This document shows, one piece after another, positions 32,742 to 40,452 of a DNA stretch of 64,000 bases. The first letter of the stretch is position 1; each line of letters starts with the position of its first letter. The notes under the pieces are model-generated. The model was not told where the DNA came from. It saw nothing but the letters and a program-made list of their open reading frames with translations, and ran no database searches. Where the stretch lies: the NCBI RefSeq assembly GCF_001651035.1, contig NZ_LXRG01000210.1:124001-188000 (forward strand), written 5' to 3'. The translations under genes were made by a program, and so were the position numbers. Source of the DNA: Halomonas sp. ALS9. GTDB lineage: Bacteria; Pseudomonadota; Gammaproteobacteria; Pseudomonadales; Halomonadaceae.

Positions 32742-34316
32742 ATGGCATTGGAAGGCAACCTCTTAATCGGTCAACAACCAGTGACCGGCACTCAAGCCAA
32801 CATTCAAGCAGTTAACCCTGCTACCGGCGAGAAGCTTGAACCTATTTATGTCGGCGGCAATCGAGCTCATGTTGAGCAAGCCTGCGAGCTGGCTGAAACG
32901 GCCTACGCCACCTACCGCGAAACGTCGCCCGAAGAGCGCGCTACTTTTTTAGAAACCATCGCCAGCGAAATTGAAGCGATTGGCAGCGAGCTTATCGAGC
33001 GGGCCATGGCCGAAACCGGCCTGCCGCAAGCGCGTATCGAGGGCGAACGGGGTAGAACCTGCGGTCAACTGCGTTTATTCGCTTCAGTTGTACGTGCCGG
33101 TGAGTGGCTGGATGTACGTATCGATCCTGCGCTGCCGGATCGCCAGCCGCTGCCTCGCGCCGACCTGCGTCAGCGCCATATCGCCCTGGGCCCAGTCGCT
33201 GTATTCGGCGCCAGCAACTTTCCGCTAGCATTCTCGGTGGCAGGTGGTGATACCGCTTCAGCCCTAGCGGCTGGCTGCCCGGTCGTGGTTAAAGGTCACT
33301 CCGCGCATCCGGGTACCTCGGAGCTTGTGGGCAAGGCGATTCAAAAAGCGGTGAAAGCCTGTAACTTACCCGAGGGCGTGTTCTCGCTACTGTTTGGCGC
33401 TGGTAACGAAATCGGTCAGGCGCTGGTTGATGATCCGCGCATTCAAGCGGTTGGCTTCACCGGCTCGCGTAGCGGTGGTATGGCGCTGATGAAAACCGCC
33501 CAGGCACGGCCCCAGCCGATCCCGGTCTATGCTGAGATGAGCAGTATTAACCCTGTCTTCTTACTACCCGCAGCCCTGAAAGCGCGTGGTAAAGACCTGG
33601 GCGAAGCCTTTGTCGGTTCGCTCAATATGGGCGCGGGCCAGTTCTGCACCAACCCCGGGTTGGTGATCGCGGTAAAAGGCCCTGAATTGGACGCCTTCAT
33701 TGAGGCGGCACGTGGTGCAGTGGAAGCCAGCAGTGCACAAACCATGCTGTCGCCAGGTATCCACCGTGCCTATCAAGAGGGTGTGACCAGCCTAAGCGGC
33801 GCAGCCGGGGCACGCGAAATTGCCCGCGGACAAACTGGCAGTGACTATCAGTGCCAAACGGGTTTGTTTGCTGCCTCTGCGAGCGATTTCCTCTCATCAA
33901 ACGCGCTGCAAGCGGAAGTGTTTGGGGCCACCTCGCTGGTGGTTGAGTGCCAAGATGCGGCGGAAGTTAAACGCGTGGCTGAACAGCTAGAAGGCCAGCT
34001 CACCGCCACGCTGCATATGGACGACGCCGACCTGGATGCTGCTAAAGCGCTGATGCCTACGCTTGAGCGTAAAGCAGGACGTATTCTCGCCAATGGCTGG
34101 CCCACCGGTGTCGAGGTTTGCCATGCCATGGTACACGGCGGGCCGTTCCCGGCGACGTCTGATTCGCGCACCACCTCTGTCGGTTCGGCGGCCATTCACC
34201 GCTTCCTACGGCCGGTTTGTTACCAGTCCCTGCCTGAAGGCTTGCTGCCCGAGGCGCTTAAAGAGGGCAACCTGCTGAAAGTATCGCGGTTAGTTGACGG
34301 CAAACGCGAACTGTAA
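32742..34316 (+). CDS. 2-oxoglutarate semialdehyde dehydrogenase (aldehyde dehydrogenase family)
   Basis: 524 residues. Catalytic residues are visible: Cys302 (GAGQFCTNPG), Glu265 (VYAEMSSINP), Asn159 (GASNFPLAF) and cofactor-binding Lys184 (VVVKGHSAHPGT). The length and the GQFCTNPG motif match the 2,5-dioxovalerate/ketoglutaric semialdehyde dehydrogenases that end the oxidative uronate and glucarate pathways, giving 2-oxoglutarate with NADP(H) or NAD(H). It takes the KdgD product. A strong terminator follows, closing the operon. The gene is GC-richer than its upstream neighbours. Confidence 0.92.
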   Translation: MALEGNLLIGQQPVTGTQANIQAVNPATGEKLEPIYVGGNRAHVEQACELAETAYATYRETSPEERATFLETIASEIEAIGSELIERAMAETGLPQARIEGERGRTCGQLRLFASVVRAGEWLDVRIDPALPDRQPLPRADLRQRHIALGPVAVFGASNFPLAFSVAGGDTASALAAGCPVVVKGHSAHPGTSELVGKAIQKAVKACNLPEGVFSLLFGAGNEIGQALVDDPRIQAVGFTGSRSGGMALMKTAQARPQPIPVYAEMSSINPVFLLPAALKARGKDLGEAFVGSLNMGAGQFCTNPGLVIAVKGPELDAFIEAARGAVEASSAQTMLSPGIHRAYQEGVTSLSGAAGAREIARGQTGSDYQCQTGLFAASASDFLSSNALQAEVFGATSLVVECQDAAEVKRVAEQLEGQLTATLHMDDADLDAAKALMPTLERKAGRILANGWPTGVEVCHAMVHGGPFPATSDSRTTSVGSAAIHRFLRPVCYQSLPEGLLPEALKEGNLLKVSRLVDGKREL

Positions 34317-34342
34317 AAGATAACTTTCACTATTGAAGTTCG

Positions 34343-34371
34343 AAAGCAGGCATTGAATGCCTGCTTTTTTT
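34343..34371 (+). terminator. Intrinsic terminator of the uronate operon
   Basis: AAAGCAGGCA (34343-34352) and TGCCTGCTTT (34358-34367) form a perfect 10-bp stem with a 5-nt loop, followed by a run of Ts. It lies 27 nt after the semialdehyde dehydrogenase stop. Confidence 0.93.
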
Positions 34372-34433
34372 AGCGCGGTTTTAAAGTCAGTTTTAATAAA
34401 ATTATCAATAAAAACAGTTTTTTAGGTGATTAT

Positions 34434-35450
34434 ATGAGTGATGATATTACTATTTCTCTACAACAAGCCGAAGCGTTGAGTCACAAGGTGCTCACCCATA
34501 ACGGCTTTAGCCAGCCCCACGCTGACGCGATTACGCGTAGCGTCATGGCGGCCCAACGCGATGAGTGCCACTCACACGGTTTATACCGGCTCATTGGCTG
34601 TGTCCAAACCGCCTTGAACGGCGGTGTTGATACCCAAGCTGAGCCGACCATCACTGACCAAGCCGCCAGTGTCGTCAAGGTTAATGCCAATAAGGGCTGC
34701 TCGCTGCTGTCGTTTGAAATGGGTAAGCCGCATTTGATTGAGAAAGCTAAACGCAGTGGAATTGCGGCGCTGGCGATTAACAACAGCTTTCACTTCTCCG
34801 CCCTGTGGCCCGAAGTGGAAGCGCTTTCAGCAGAAGGGCTGGTAGCGTTGGCCATGACGCCCAGCCACGCCTTTGTGGCTCCGGCGGGTGGTACTTCGCC
34901 GCTTTTTGGCACCAACCCCATCGCTTTCTCTTGGCCACGCCCAGGGAGTACGCCCTATACGTTTGATTTTGCCACCAGCGTGGTCGCCCGTGGCGAGATT
35001 GAGCTACATCGACGAGCGGGTAAGTCGATCCCCGAAGGGTGGGCGATTGATAGCGAGGGGAACTCGACAACGGATCCAGTGGCAGCCCTAGCTGGGGCTA
35101 TGCTGCCCTTTGGTAGTTATAAAGGCTCCGCACTTTCCACCATGGTGGAGCTGCTGGCGGGCCCACTGATTGGCGACTTGCTAGGCCATGAAACCCAAGC
35201 AGCGAATGCGGAGAAAACCGGCAAGCCCTTCCACGGCGAGCTGATTATCGCCATGTCGCCAGAGGCTTTTTTGGGCAAGGACGCAGAGAGCCACCTCAAA
35301 CACGCTGAACTCCTTTTTGAGGGCATCCTGGGTCAAGGTGCGCGTTTGCCCTCCCAGCGCCGCTTTGAGGCAAGAGCGCGAAGCCAAGTCAATGGCCTTA
35401 CATTCCCCAAAGCGCTGTATGACGAGCTCAACGCACTGACTGTCCAATAA
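34434..35450 (+). CDS. dpkA: Delta1-piperideine-2-carboxylate / pyrroline-2-carboxylate reductase (Ldh family)
   Basis: 338 residues of the malate/L-lactate dehydrogenase-like (Ldh2) fold: RDECHSHGLYRLIGCVQTALNGG, INNSFHFSALWPEVE, PLFGTNPIAFSWPRPG and TFDFATSVVARGEIELHRRAGKSIPEGWAID. These match Pseudomonas DpkA, an NADPH-dependent reductase of cyclic imines from D-lysine or D-proline type breakdown. Other Ldh2 members reduce keto-sugar acids, so a sugar-acid role next to the uronate island cannot be excluded. It has its own start region after the operon terminator. Confidence 0.82.
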   Translation: MSDDITISLQQAEALSHKVLTHNGFSQPHADAITRSVMAAQRDECHSHGLYRLIGCVQTALNGGVDTQAEPTITDQAASVVKVNANKGCSLLSFEMGKPHLIEKAKRSGIAALAINNSFHFSALWPEVEALSAEGLVALAMTPSHAFVAPAGGTSPLFGTNPIAFSWPRPGSTPYTFDFATSVVARGEIELHRRAGKSIPEGWAIDSEGNSTTDPVAALAGAMLPFGSYKGSALSTMVELLAGPLIGDLLGHETQAANAEKTGKPFHGELIIAMSPEAFLGKDAESHLKHAELLFEGILGQGARLPSQRRFEARARSQVNGLTFPKALYDELNALTVQ

Positions 35451-35536
35451 CCGCGTTATACCTAATGCGATGAGGCACTGTTGGTATCGTCGTTGGTGAG
35501 AGTGTGTGGGGATAGCGTGGGTGAGAGGAACCAATC

Positions 35537-36484
35537 ATGCTTGAAATATTAGCCATCACCACGCCGATCTTTTTAATTATCGGTATGGGCTTTGTGGCTA
35601 TGCGCTTGAGGATCGTTAGCCGCGAGCAGATGCAGGGGGTCGGCAGCTTTGTGATGTACTTTGCGCTACCTGCGCTAGTGATCCGTGCCCTAACGCAAAA
35701 CCCGCTTGAGGAGGTATTTAACGTCGATTATTTATTGGCCTATGGATTAGGGTCGGCGATCATCTTCTCGCTGGCTTTAGGGCTAGCCGTTTTTATCAAG
35801 AAAAAATCTCTGCAAAACGGCGCGATGTTTGCCCTGGGGATGTCGGCCTCCAATAGTGCCTTCACCGGCTATCCTGTTGCGGCAATGGTGTTAGGGCCAC
35901 CGGCGGTCACCTTTATGACGCTAAGTATGATTATTGAGAATCTGCTGATCATACCCGCCGCGTTGATACTGGCAGAGATGGGACGACAGTCGGGGGGCGG
36001 TCTTGCTCGCACGCTTAAGCAGACGGCTAGTCGGCTGATAGGAAATCCTGTCTTGATGGCCATTCTCATCGGTGTCGTGATCGCCATATCAGGCGTTAGT
36101 TTACCGGGCCCAGTAACCCAGTCGATTGATATGGTGGCCAACGCGGCAGGGCCAGCGGCGCTCTTTGTGATAGGGGGAGCGATCTACGGCCTTCGTGTAC
36201 GTGGCGTTGTCATGGATGTCAGCCAAATTGTGCTGGGTAAACTCATTCTCCATCCATTGGCCATCGTGCTAGCCTTTTTAATCATGCCCACGTCAGATCC
36301 ACTGCTGCTTGCGGGAGCGATTCTCTTCGCTGCCGCCCCCATGGCGAGTATCTATCCGCTGTTAGGCCAGCGCTACGGCATGGCAGACGTGGCTGCAGGC
36401 GCTTTAATGGCCGCTACGCTGGCCTCCTTTGTGACGTTTAGCGTGGTGATTGGGTTGATGCGTTATTTCGGAGTGCTCTCATAG
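35537..36484 (+). CDS. AEC (auxin efflux carrier) family transporter
   Basis: 315 residues with about ten membrane segments. Family features are the N-terminal TTPIFLIIGMGFVAMRLRIV, SASNSAFTGYPVAAMVLGPPA and the C-terminal SIYPLLGQRYGMADVAAGALMAATLASF. Bacterial members carry organic acids such as malate or malonate. The substrate is unknown. It follows dpkA by 86 nt on the same strand and may be cotranscribed. Confidence 0.88.
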   Translation: MLEILAITTPIFLIIGMGFVAMRLRIVSREQMQGVGSFVMYFALPALVIRALTQNPLEEVFNVDYLLAYGLGSAIIFSLALGLAVFIKKKSLQNGAMFALGMSASNSAFTGYPVAAMVLGPPAVTFMTLSMIIENLLIIPAALILAEMGRQSGGGLARTLKQTASRLIGNPVLMAILIGVVIAISGVSLPGPVTQSIDMVANAAGPAALFVIGGAIYGLRVRGVVMDVSQIVLGKLILHPLAIVLAFLIMPTSDPLLLAGAILFAAAPMASIYPLLGQRYGMADVAAGALMAATLASFVTFSVVIGLMRYFGVLS

Positions 36485-36540
36485 TGGCACTCGCTTGATC
36501 GTCGCTGTTTATGCTTTGTTTGGCGCGGGGCTGGTGACAA

Positions 36541-37929
36541 TTATTGTGCTGCTTCAATAAACGCCTTCGCCCTGGGATCCTGCATATAGGCAACGTTGAG
36601 CCGCAGCCAGGGCGTCGGCTGATGATCAGCAAAGAATAAGTGACCCGGCGATAGGGTAATTTCCCAGCGGTTGGCCAGCTCGCTCAGTGTTTCAGGCGTT
36701 ATGGCCGTCGGTGGTTTTGCCCACACAAACATCCCGCCAGCCGGTTGGATATATACCTCCCAGCCAGCATTGTTAAGCATCGTTAGTGCCATCGCCATTT
36801 GATTGGCCAGTTTGATGCGCAGCCGCTCGGTGAGCTTCCTATAGCTGCCGTTTTGTAGCATGACGGTGACCACCTGTTCGGCAAAGCGTGAAGCCGAAAT
36901 GCTGGTCAACATCTTGATATCCACTAGTCGCTGCACCAACGTCGTTGGCGCGGCGATAAAACCGACTCGCAGTGAAGAGGAGAGGCTTTTCGAAAAGCTG
37001 CCTAGATAAAACACCCGGTTTAAGCCATCTAGTGCGGCCAGTCGGGTGGTGGGGGTGTGCTGAAAATCCGCGTAGATATCGTCTTCAATAATCTGAAAAT
37101 CGTGCTGTTCGGCTAACTGTAAAACCCGGTGCGCAATCGCCGGGGTGAGGGTACTGCCCGTGGGATTATGAAACACGCTGTTGATATACAACAGCTTAGG
37201 GCGGTGCTGGGCTAACAGCGCTTCCAGGCGCTCAATATCCGGACCGTCCGCCAGGCGCGGCACGCCAATCACGCGAACACGCTGTAAGTGCAGTAGGCCG
37301 AACAGGTTGTAATAGCCTGGCGACTCTACAAACACCACGTCGCCGGGATCAAGCAGCATTCTTACCAGCAAATCCAACGAATGGCTGCCGCCGCTGGTCG
37401 TCACGATCTGCTGTGCGTCAGCGGTAATCGCCAGTGGGCGCAGGCGTTCCTGGATCAAACCGCGTAGATCCTGGGGCCCTTGAGGGGTGCTGTACTCGAA
37501 GATTCCCGAACGGCTTTTACGTGCCACTTGGCGAATAGCATGGGTTAGGTCGTCGCCTTCGCGCCAATCGCTTGGCAGCCAGCCGCAGCCGAGTTTTAGC
37601 GTGTGCTCATTCGCACTAAAAAGCCCCCACAGCCCGTTGGTGATCTCTTCCATCCCGTTCGTTGTGGTCGATGGCGACACCAGTGCTGCTGCGCTATCCG
37701 CGACGTAAAACCCCGAGCCGGGTTGTGAGCGGACTAAGCCAGACGCCACAAGTCGCTCGTAGGCTTCAATCACCGCGTTACGGCTGATGTTGTGGGAGGC
37801 CGCTAAGCGGCGAATAGAGGGCAAACGGCGGCCACCACCGGCACCGTGGGCTGCAATCCAGGCGCGCATAGCCGTTTCGAGCTGCTGCGCGATGGGAGTC
37901 GCAGAGTGGCGATTAACCTCTAGCTGCAT
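36541..37929 (-). CDS. MocR-type regulator: GntR helix-turn-helix fused to aminotransferase fold
   Basis: About 462 residues. The N-terminal winged helix (PIAQQLETAMRAWIAAHGAGGGRRLPSIRRLAASHNISRNAVIEAYERLVASGLVRSQPGSGFYV) is linked to a fold I PLP domain. The cofactor lysine lies in FYLGSFSKSLSSSLRVGFIAAP, and TSGGSHSLDLLVRMLLDPGDVVFVESPGYYN is the conserved N-terminal part. MocR proteins usually use PLP or a PLP-amino acid adduct as signal. It diverges from the MFS gene at 38067, a common target arrangement. The ATG at 37929 is preferred; the frame to 37950 needs a TTG. Confidence 0.9.
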   Translation of the reverse strand: MQLEVNRHSATPIAQQLETAMRAWIAAHGAGGGRRLPSIRRLAASHNISRNAVIEAYERLVASGLVRSQPGSGFYVADSAAALVSPSTTTNGMEEITNGLWGLFSANEHTLKLGCGWLPSDWREGDDLTHAIRQVARKSRSGIFEYSTPQGPQDLRGLIQERLRPLAITADAQQIVTTSGGSHSLDLLVRMLLDPGDVVFVESPGYYNLFGLLHLQRVRVIGVPRLADGPDIERLEALLAQHRPKLLYINSVFHNPTGSTLTPAIAHRVLQLAEQHDFQIIEDDIYADFQHTPTTRLAALDGLNRVFYLGSFSKSLSSSLRVGFIAAPTTLVQRLVDIKMLTSISASRFAEQVVTVMLQNGSYRKLTERLRIKLANQMAMALTMLNNAGWEVYIQPAGGMFVWAKPPTAITPETLSELANRWEITLSPGHLFFADHQPTPWLRLNVAYMQDPRAKAFIEAAQ

Positions 37930-38066
37930 AACGTGGCCTGTTGTTTTCAACTGTTCGTTAAAAGGGCGGAACAGTGTCTGAAAAGTGGTGGTGAAGTGTA
38001 CCTTAACGCTGCGGGGTAAGCGTGCGAGCTTAGCAGTTCAACGATTCGCTTATTTAGGACTTTGCT

Positions 38067-39227
38067 ATGAATCGCGCTGCGACTGCAACGATCAATACAA
38101 AAAGTGCCGCCTGTCTGGCGTTCGCGCTATGTACGATTACCACGGCGGTTAACTTACAGGCCCCGCTTTACGATGCACTGGCAGCGCGTGATGGCTTGGG
38201 CGTCGGGGCCACTACCATCGCTTTCGCCTGCTATGTGTTGGGCATTGTGCCGGTGCTGCTGGGGTTGAATGGTCTGGCTGACAGGGTAGGGCACAAGCCG
38301 CTAATCGTTACTGCGCTACTGTTATGTCTCTTGGCGACCGCGATGACCTTGATAGCGCCCGGTTTGCTGGCGCTGGGGGTTGCTCGCTTTTTGCTGGGTA
38401 TCAGCACGGGGTTAACCTCCGCGGTGGCGCCCGCTTACATGCACATGCTGTTGGGTGGGCAGGATAACCGTATAGCGACCAGCTATGTCACCGCCAGTAC
38501 CGCGCTGGGGTTTGGTCTAGGGGCGGCGGTCACTAGCCTGTTTGTTTTTCATACCCCCAGCGTATCGCCGCCCAGCCTGTGGCTTTATCTCGCTATCGCT
38601 GCGCTGGCGCTCGTGGCGGTCACCACGCTTAAGGATCGCGCACTGAGTGCTGCTAAAAGCCCAATGCTACGCCTGCCCCGTTATCCCAAGGGGGCGCTCT
38701 CCTATGGGCTGGCGATTTTACTCGCCTGGGCCACGGTAGGGTTGGTTATTGCGATTCTACCTTCGGTATTAAGCCAACATGGTTTATCCGCCTGGAGCGG
38801 CTTCGCCACCTTCGGTATCTGCAGCTGCGGGGTGCTGTTTCAGCCTTGGGCGAGAAGGCTTGAGCCCTCTACCGCGACCCAGCTGGGGCTGGTGATTCTG
38901 CCGATTGCCTATGCACTGATCGCCTGGGGAGCTGTTCATGGTTATCTTACAGCAGTACTGCTGGGCACGGTGGCCGCCAGCAGCACCTGCTATGGGTTTA
39001 TCTACCTGGGGGGATTAAGCGGTGTGTTGGCGATAGCGGACGCGTCGACGAGCCAACAAGCCAGCGCGGGTTACTTTTTGATGGCCTACTTGGGCTTTAG
39101 TATCCCGGTGATTACCACCGGGGTACTGATTGATGCCGTGGGGCATACCTTGGCGTTAGCGTTATTTGGCCTCGCGCTACTGGGCGGCGCACTCGCCACG
39201 CTCGTTCTATTGCGAAAGGCGCGTTAG
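38067..39227 (+). CDS. Major facilitator superfamily transporter
   Basis: 386 residues with 12 membrane segments and the MFS motif A variant NGLADRVGHKPLIV between helices 2 and 3. It looks like a drug or metabolite exporter. It is divergent from the MocR-type regulator with a 137-bp shared promoter region, so regulation by that protein is likely. No substrate can be named from sequence. Confidence 0.87.
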   Translation: MNRAATATINTKSAACLAFALCTITTAVNLQAPLYDALAARDGLGVGATTIAFACYVLGIVPVLLGLNGLADRVGHKPLIVTALLLCLLATAMTLIAPGLLALGVARFLLGISTGLTSAVAPAYMHMLLGGQDNRIATSYVTASTALGFGLGAAVTSLFVFHTPSVSPPSLWLYLAIAALALVAVTTLKDRALSAAKSPMLRLPRYPKGALSYGLAILLAWATVGLVIAILPSVLSQHGLSAWSGFATFGICSCGVLFQPWARRLEPSTATQLGLVILPIAYALIAWGAVHGYLTAVLLGTVAASSTCYGFIYLGGLSGVLAIADASTSQQASAGYFLMAYLGFSIPVITTGVLIDAVGHTLALALFGLALLGGALATLVLLRKAR

Positions 39228-39255
39228 GAAAACACGGGCTTTCAAGCTGTCATGA

Positions 39256-40206
39256 TCAGTGCTTCTCAACCAATAGTCCGCAGGATGGCGCCGCCCAGCG
39301 GGTATTGGCGGTAAATACTACATCACACACCACAGGGGAGTAGTAGCGGCGCACCTCGTCATCGATTTTTACCCGCAGAGAATCCTGGCTGGCGACCGAA
39401 ACGTCGGATGCCTCGGGAAGCACCACATGCACAATCACATACAGCAGGCGCCCGGGGCGCACCATACGCACGCGTACTTCTTGGGTGTCGGTGTCCGCCA
39501 GAGCGTTTGCCACGGCCTGGCGAACGGGTGCCGCGATAGCCTCTTCCGGGGTTTTATTGAGCAGTTCCTTTAACGCTTGGGAGGCCATACGCACCGGCAC
39601 GCCCAAACACAGCACCACCACCGCAATCACCAACACCGAATCCACGTAGGGCAGAATCGTCTGCCAGCCCAAGCGCTCAAACAGCATCACTAGGCAGAAA
39701 GCGGCTAGCACAGCAGCTGAGATAACGCTGTTGACTAACCAGTTGAGCTTGTCTGCCGCCACCAAGGGGCTGCTCACATGGCGCTGGCTGCGGTGCATCA
39801 CCCAGGCGGTTAGCGAACAGGCCGCGGTGGCGAAAAGGGCATACAGCACCGCCAAGCCCGCCGCGATCTCACGACCACCGGTGAGCAGTGCCGCAATGGC
39901 ATCGACCAAGGCAAAAATAGACACGCCTAAGATTAGAAGGCCTTTGCACAGATTGACCAGCGACTCAAAGTAGCTATAGCCGAAGGGGTAGGATTCGCTA
40001 TCGGGGCGGCTGGCTAATTTGCTCACCTTGATCGTCACCAGCGCGACGCTGAAGTAGATCAGATTAAACAGCCCATCCAGCAGGATCGCTTGGGAGTTAG
40101 ACGCCAGCGTGGCGACGATGCCAGCGCAACCAATCAGCAGCGCCATAAAGGCGGAGAAGGCTAAGGTGCTCGATTCTGACTTCACAGACGCTCTGCTCCA
40201 ATGCAC
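39256..40206 (-). CDS. Cation diffusion facilitator family transporter
   Basis: 316 residues with six membrane segments and a C-terminal cytoplasmic domain. The first helices hold the expected ILLDGLFNLIYFSVAL, and SYPFGYSYFESLVNLCKGLLILG follows; metal-site aspartates are seen in LLDGLFN and ILPYVDSVLVIAVVV. The family exports divalent metal ions by proton antiport. The typical second-site HxxxD is altered (AADKLNWLVNSV), so the metal and even activity are uncertain. The start is GTG at 40206. Confidence 0.82.
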   Translation of the reverse strand: MHWSRASVKSESSTLAFSAFMALLIGCAGIVATLASNSQAILLDGLFNLIYFSVALVTIKVSKLASRPDSESYPFGYSYFESLVNLCKGLLILGVSIFALVDAIAALLTGGREIAAGLAVLYALFATAACSLTAWVMHRSQRHVSSPLVAADKLNWLVNSVISAAVLAAFCLVMLFERLGWQTILPYVDSVLVIAVVVLCLGVPVRMASQALKELLNKTPEEAIAAPVRQAVANALADTDTQEVRVRMVRPGRLLYVIVHVVLPEASDVSVASQDSLRVKIDDEVRRYYSPVVCDVVFTANTRWAAPSCGLLVEKH

Positions 40207-40308
40207 ACATGATCAAAATAGTCGGTAAGCATAGCAACTTCGTTGGTCTCAATGTCAGCGTCTTTGCGAGTTTTTGCTGTCAGTTTGATGAATTTCCAAT
40301 GCTCTTTT

Positions 40309-40360
40309 GTAAGAGATCTCTTACGCGTGTAAGCCATATCTTACAGCCGTGTAAGAGATC
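40309..40360. promoter_or_regulatory. Triple GTAAG-type palindromic operator before vgrG
   Basis: GTAAGAGATCTCTTAC (40309-40324) is a perfect 16-bp palindrome. GTAAGCCATATCTTAC (40329-40344) repeats the arms, and GTAAGAGATC (40351-40360) is a third half. Starts are 20 and 22 bp apart, two helical turns, so bound proteins would sit on one face. The rest of the 246-bp gap shows no gene. Confidence 0.62.
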
Positions 40361-40452
40361 CCTGTCACTTGCCCTCGTAGGCTTGCTTTCTCGCCCTGTG
40401 CCGATATCCTGATTCGTTCTCATTAGCAGATAACGATCCAAGGAGCGGAGCG

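Noticed and set aside
36485..36540. Terminator between the convergent AEC and MocR genes
   Set aside because: No stem of useful length with a T run could be found in the 56-bp gap.
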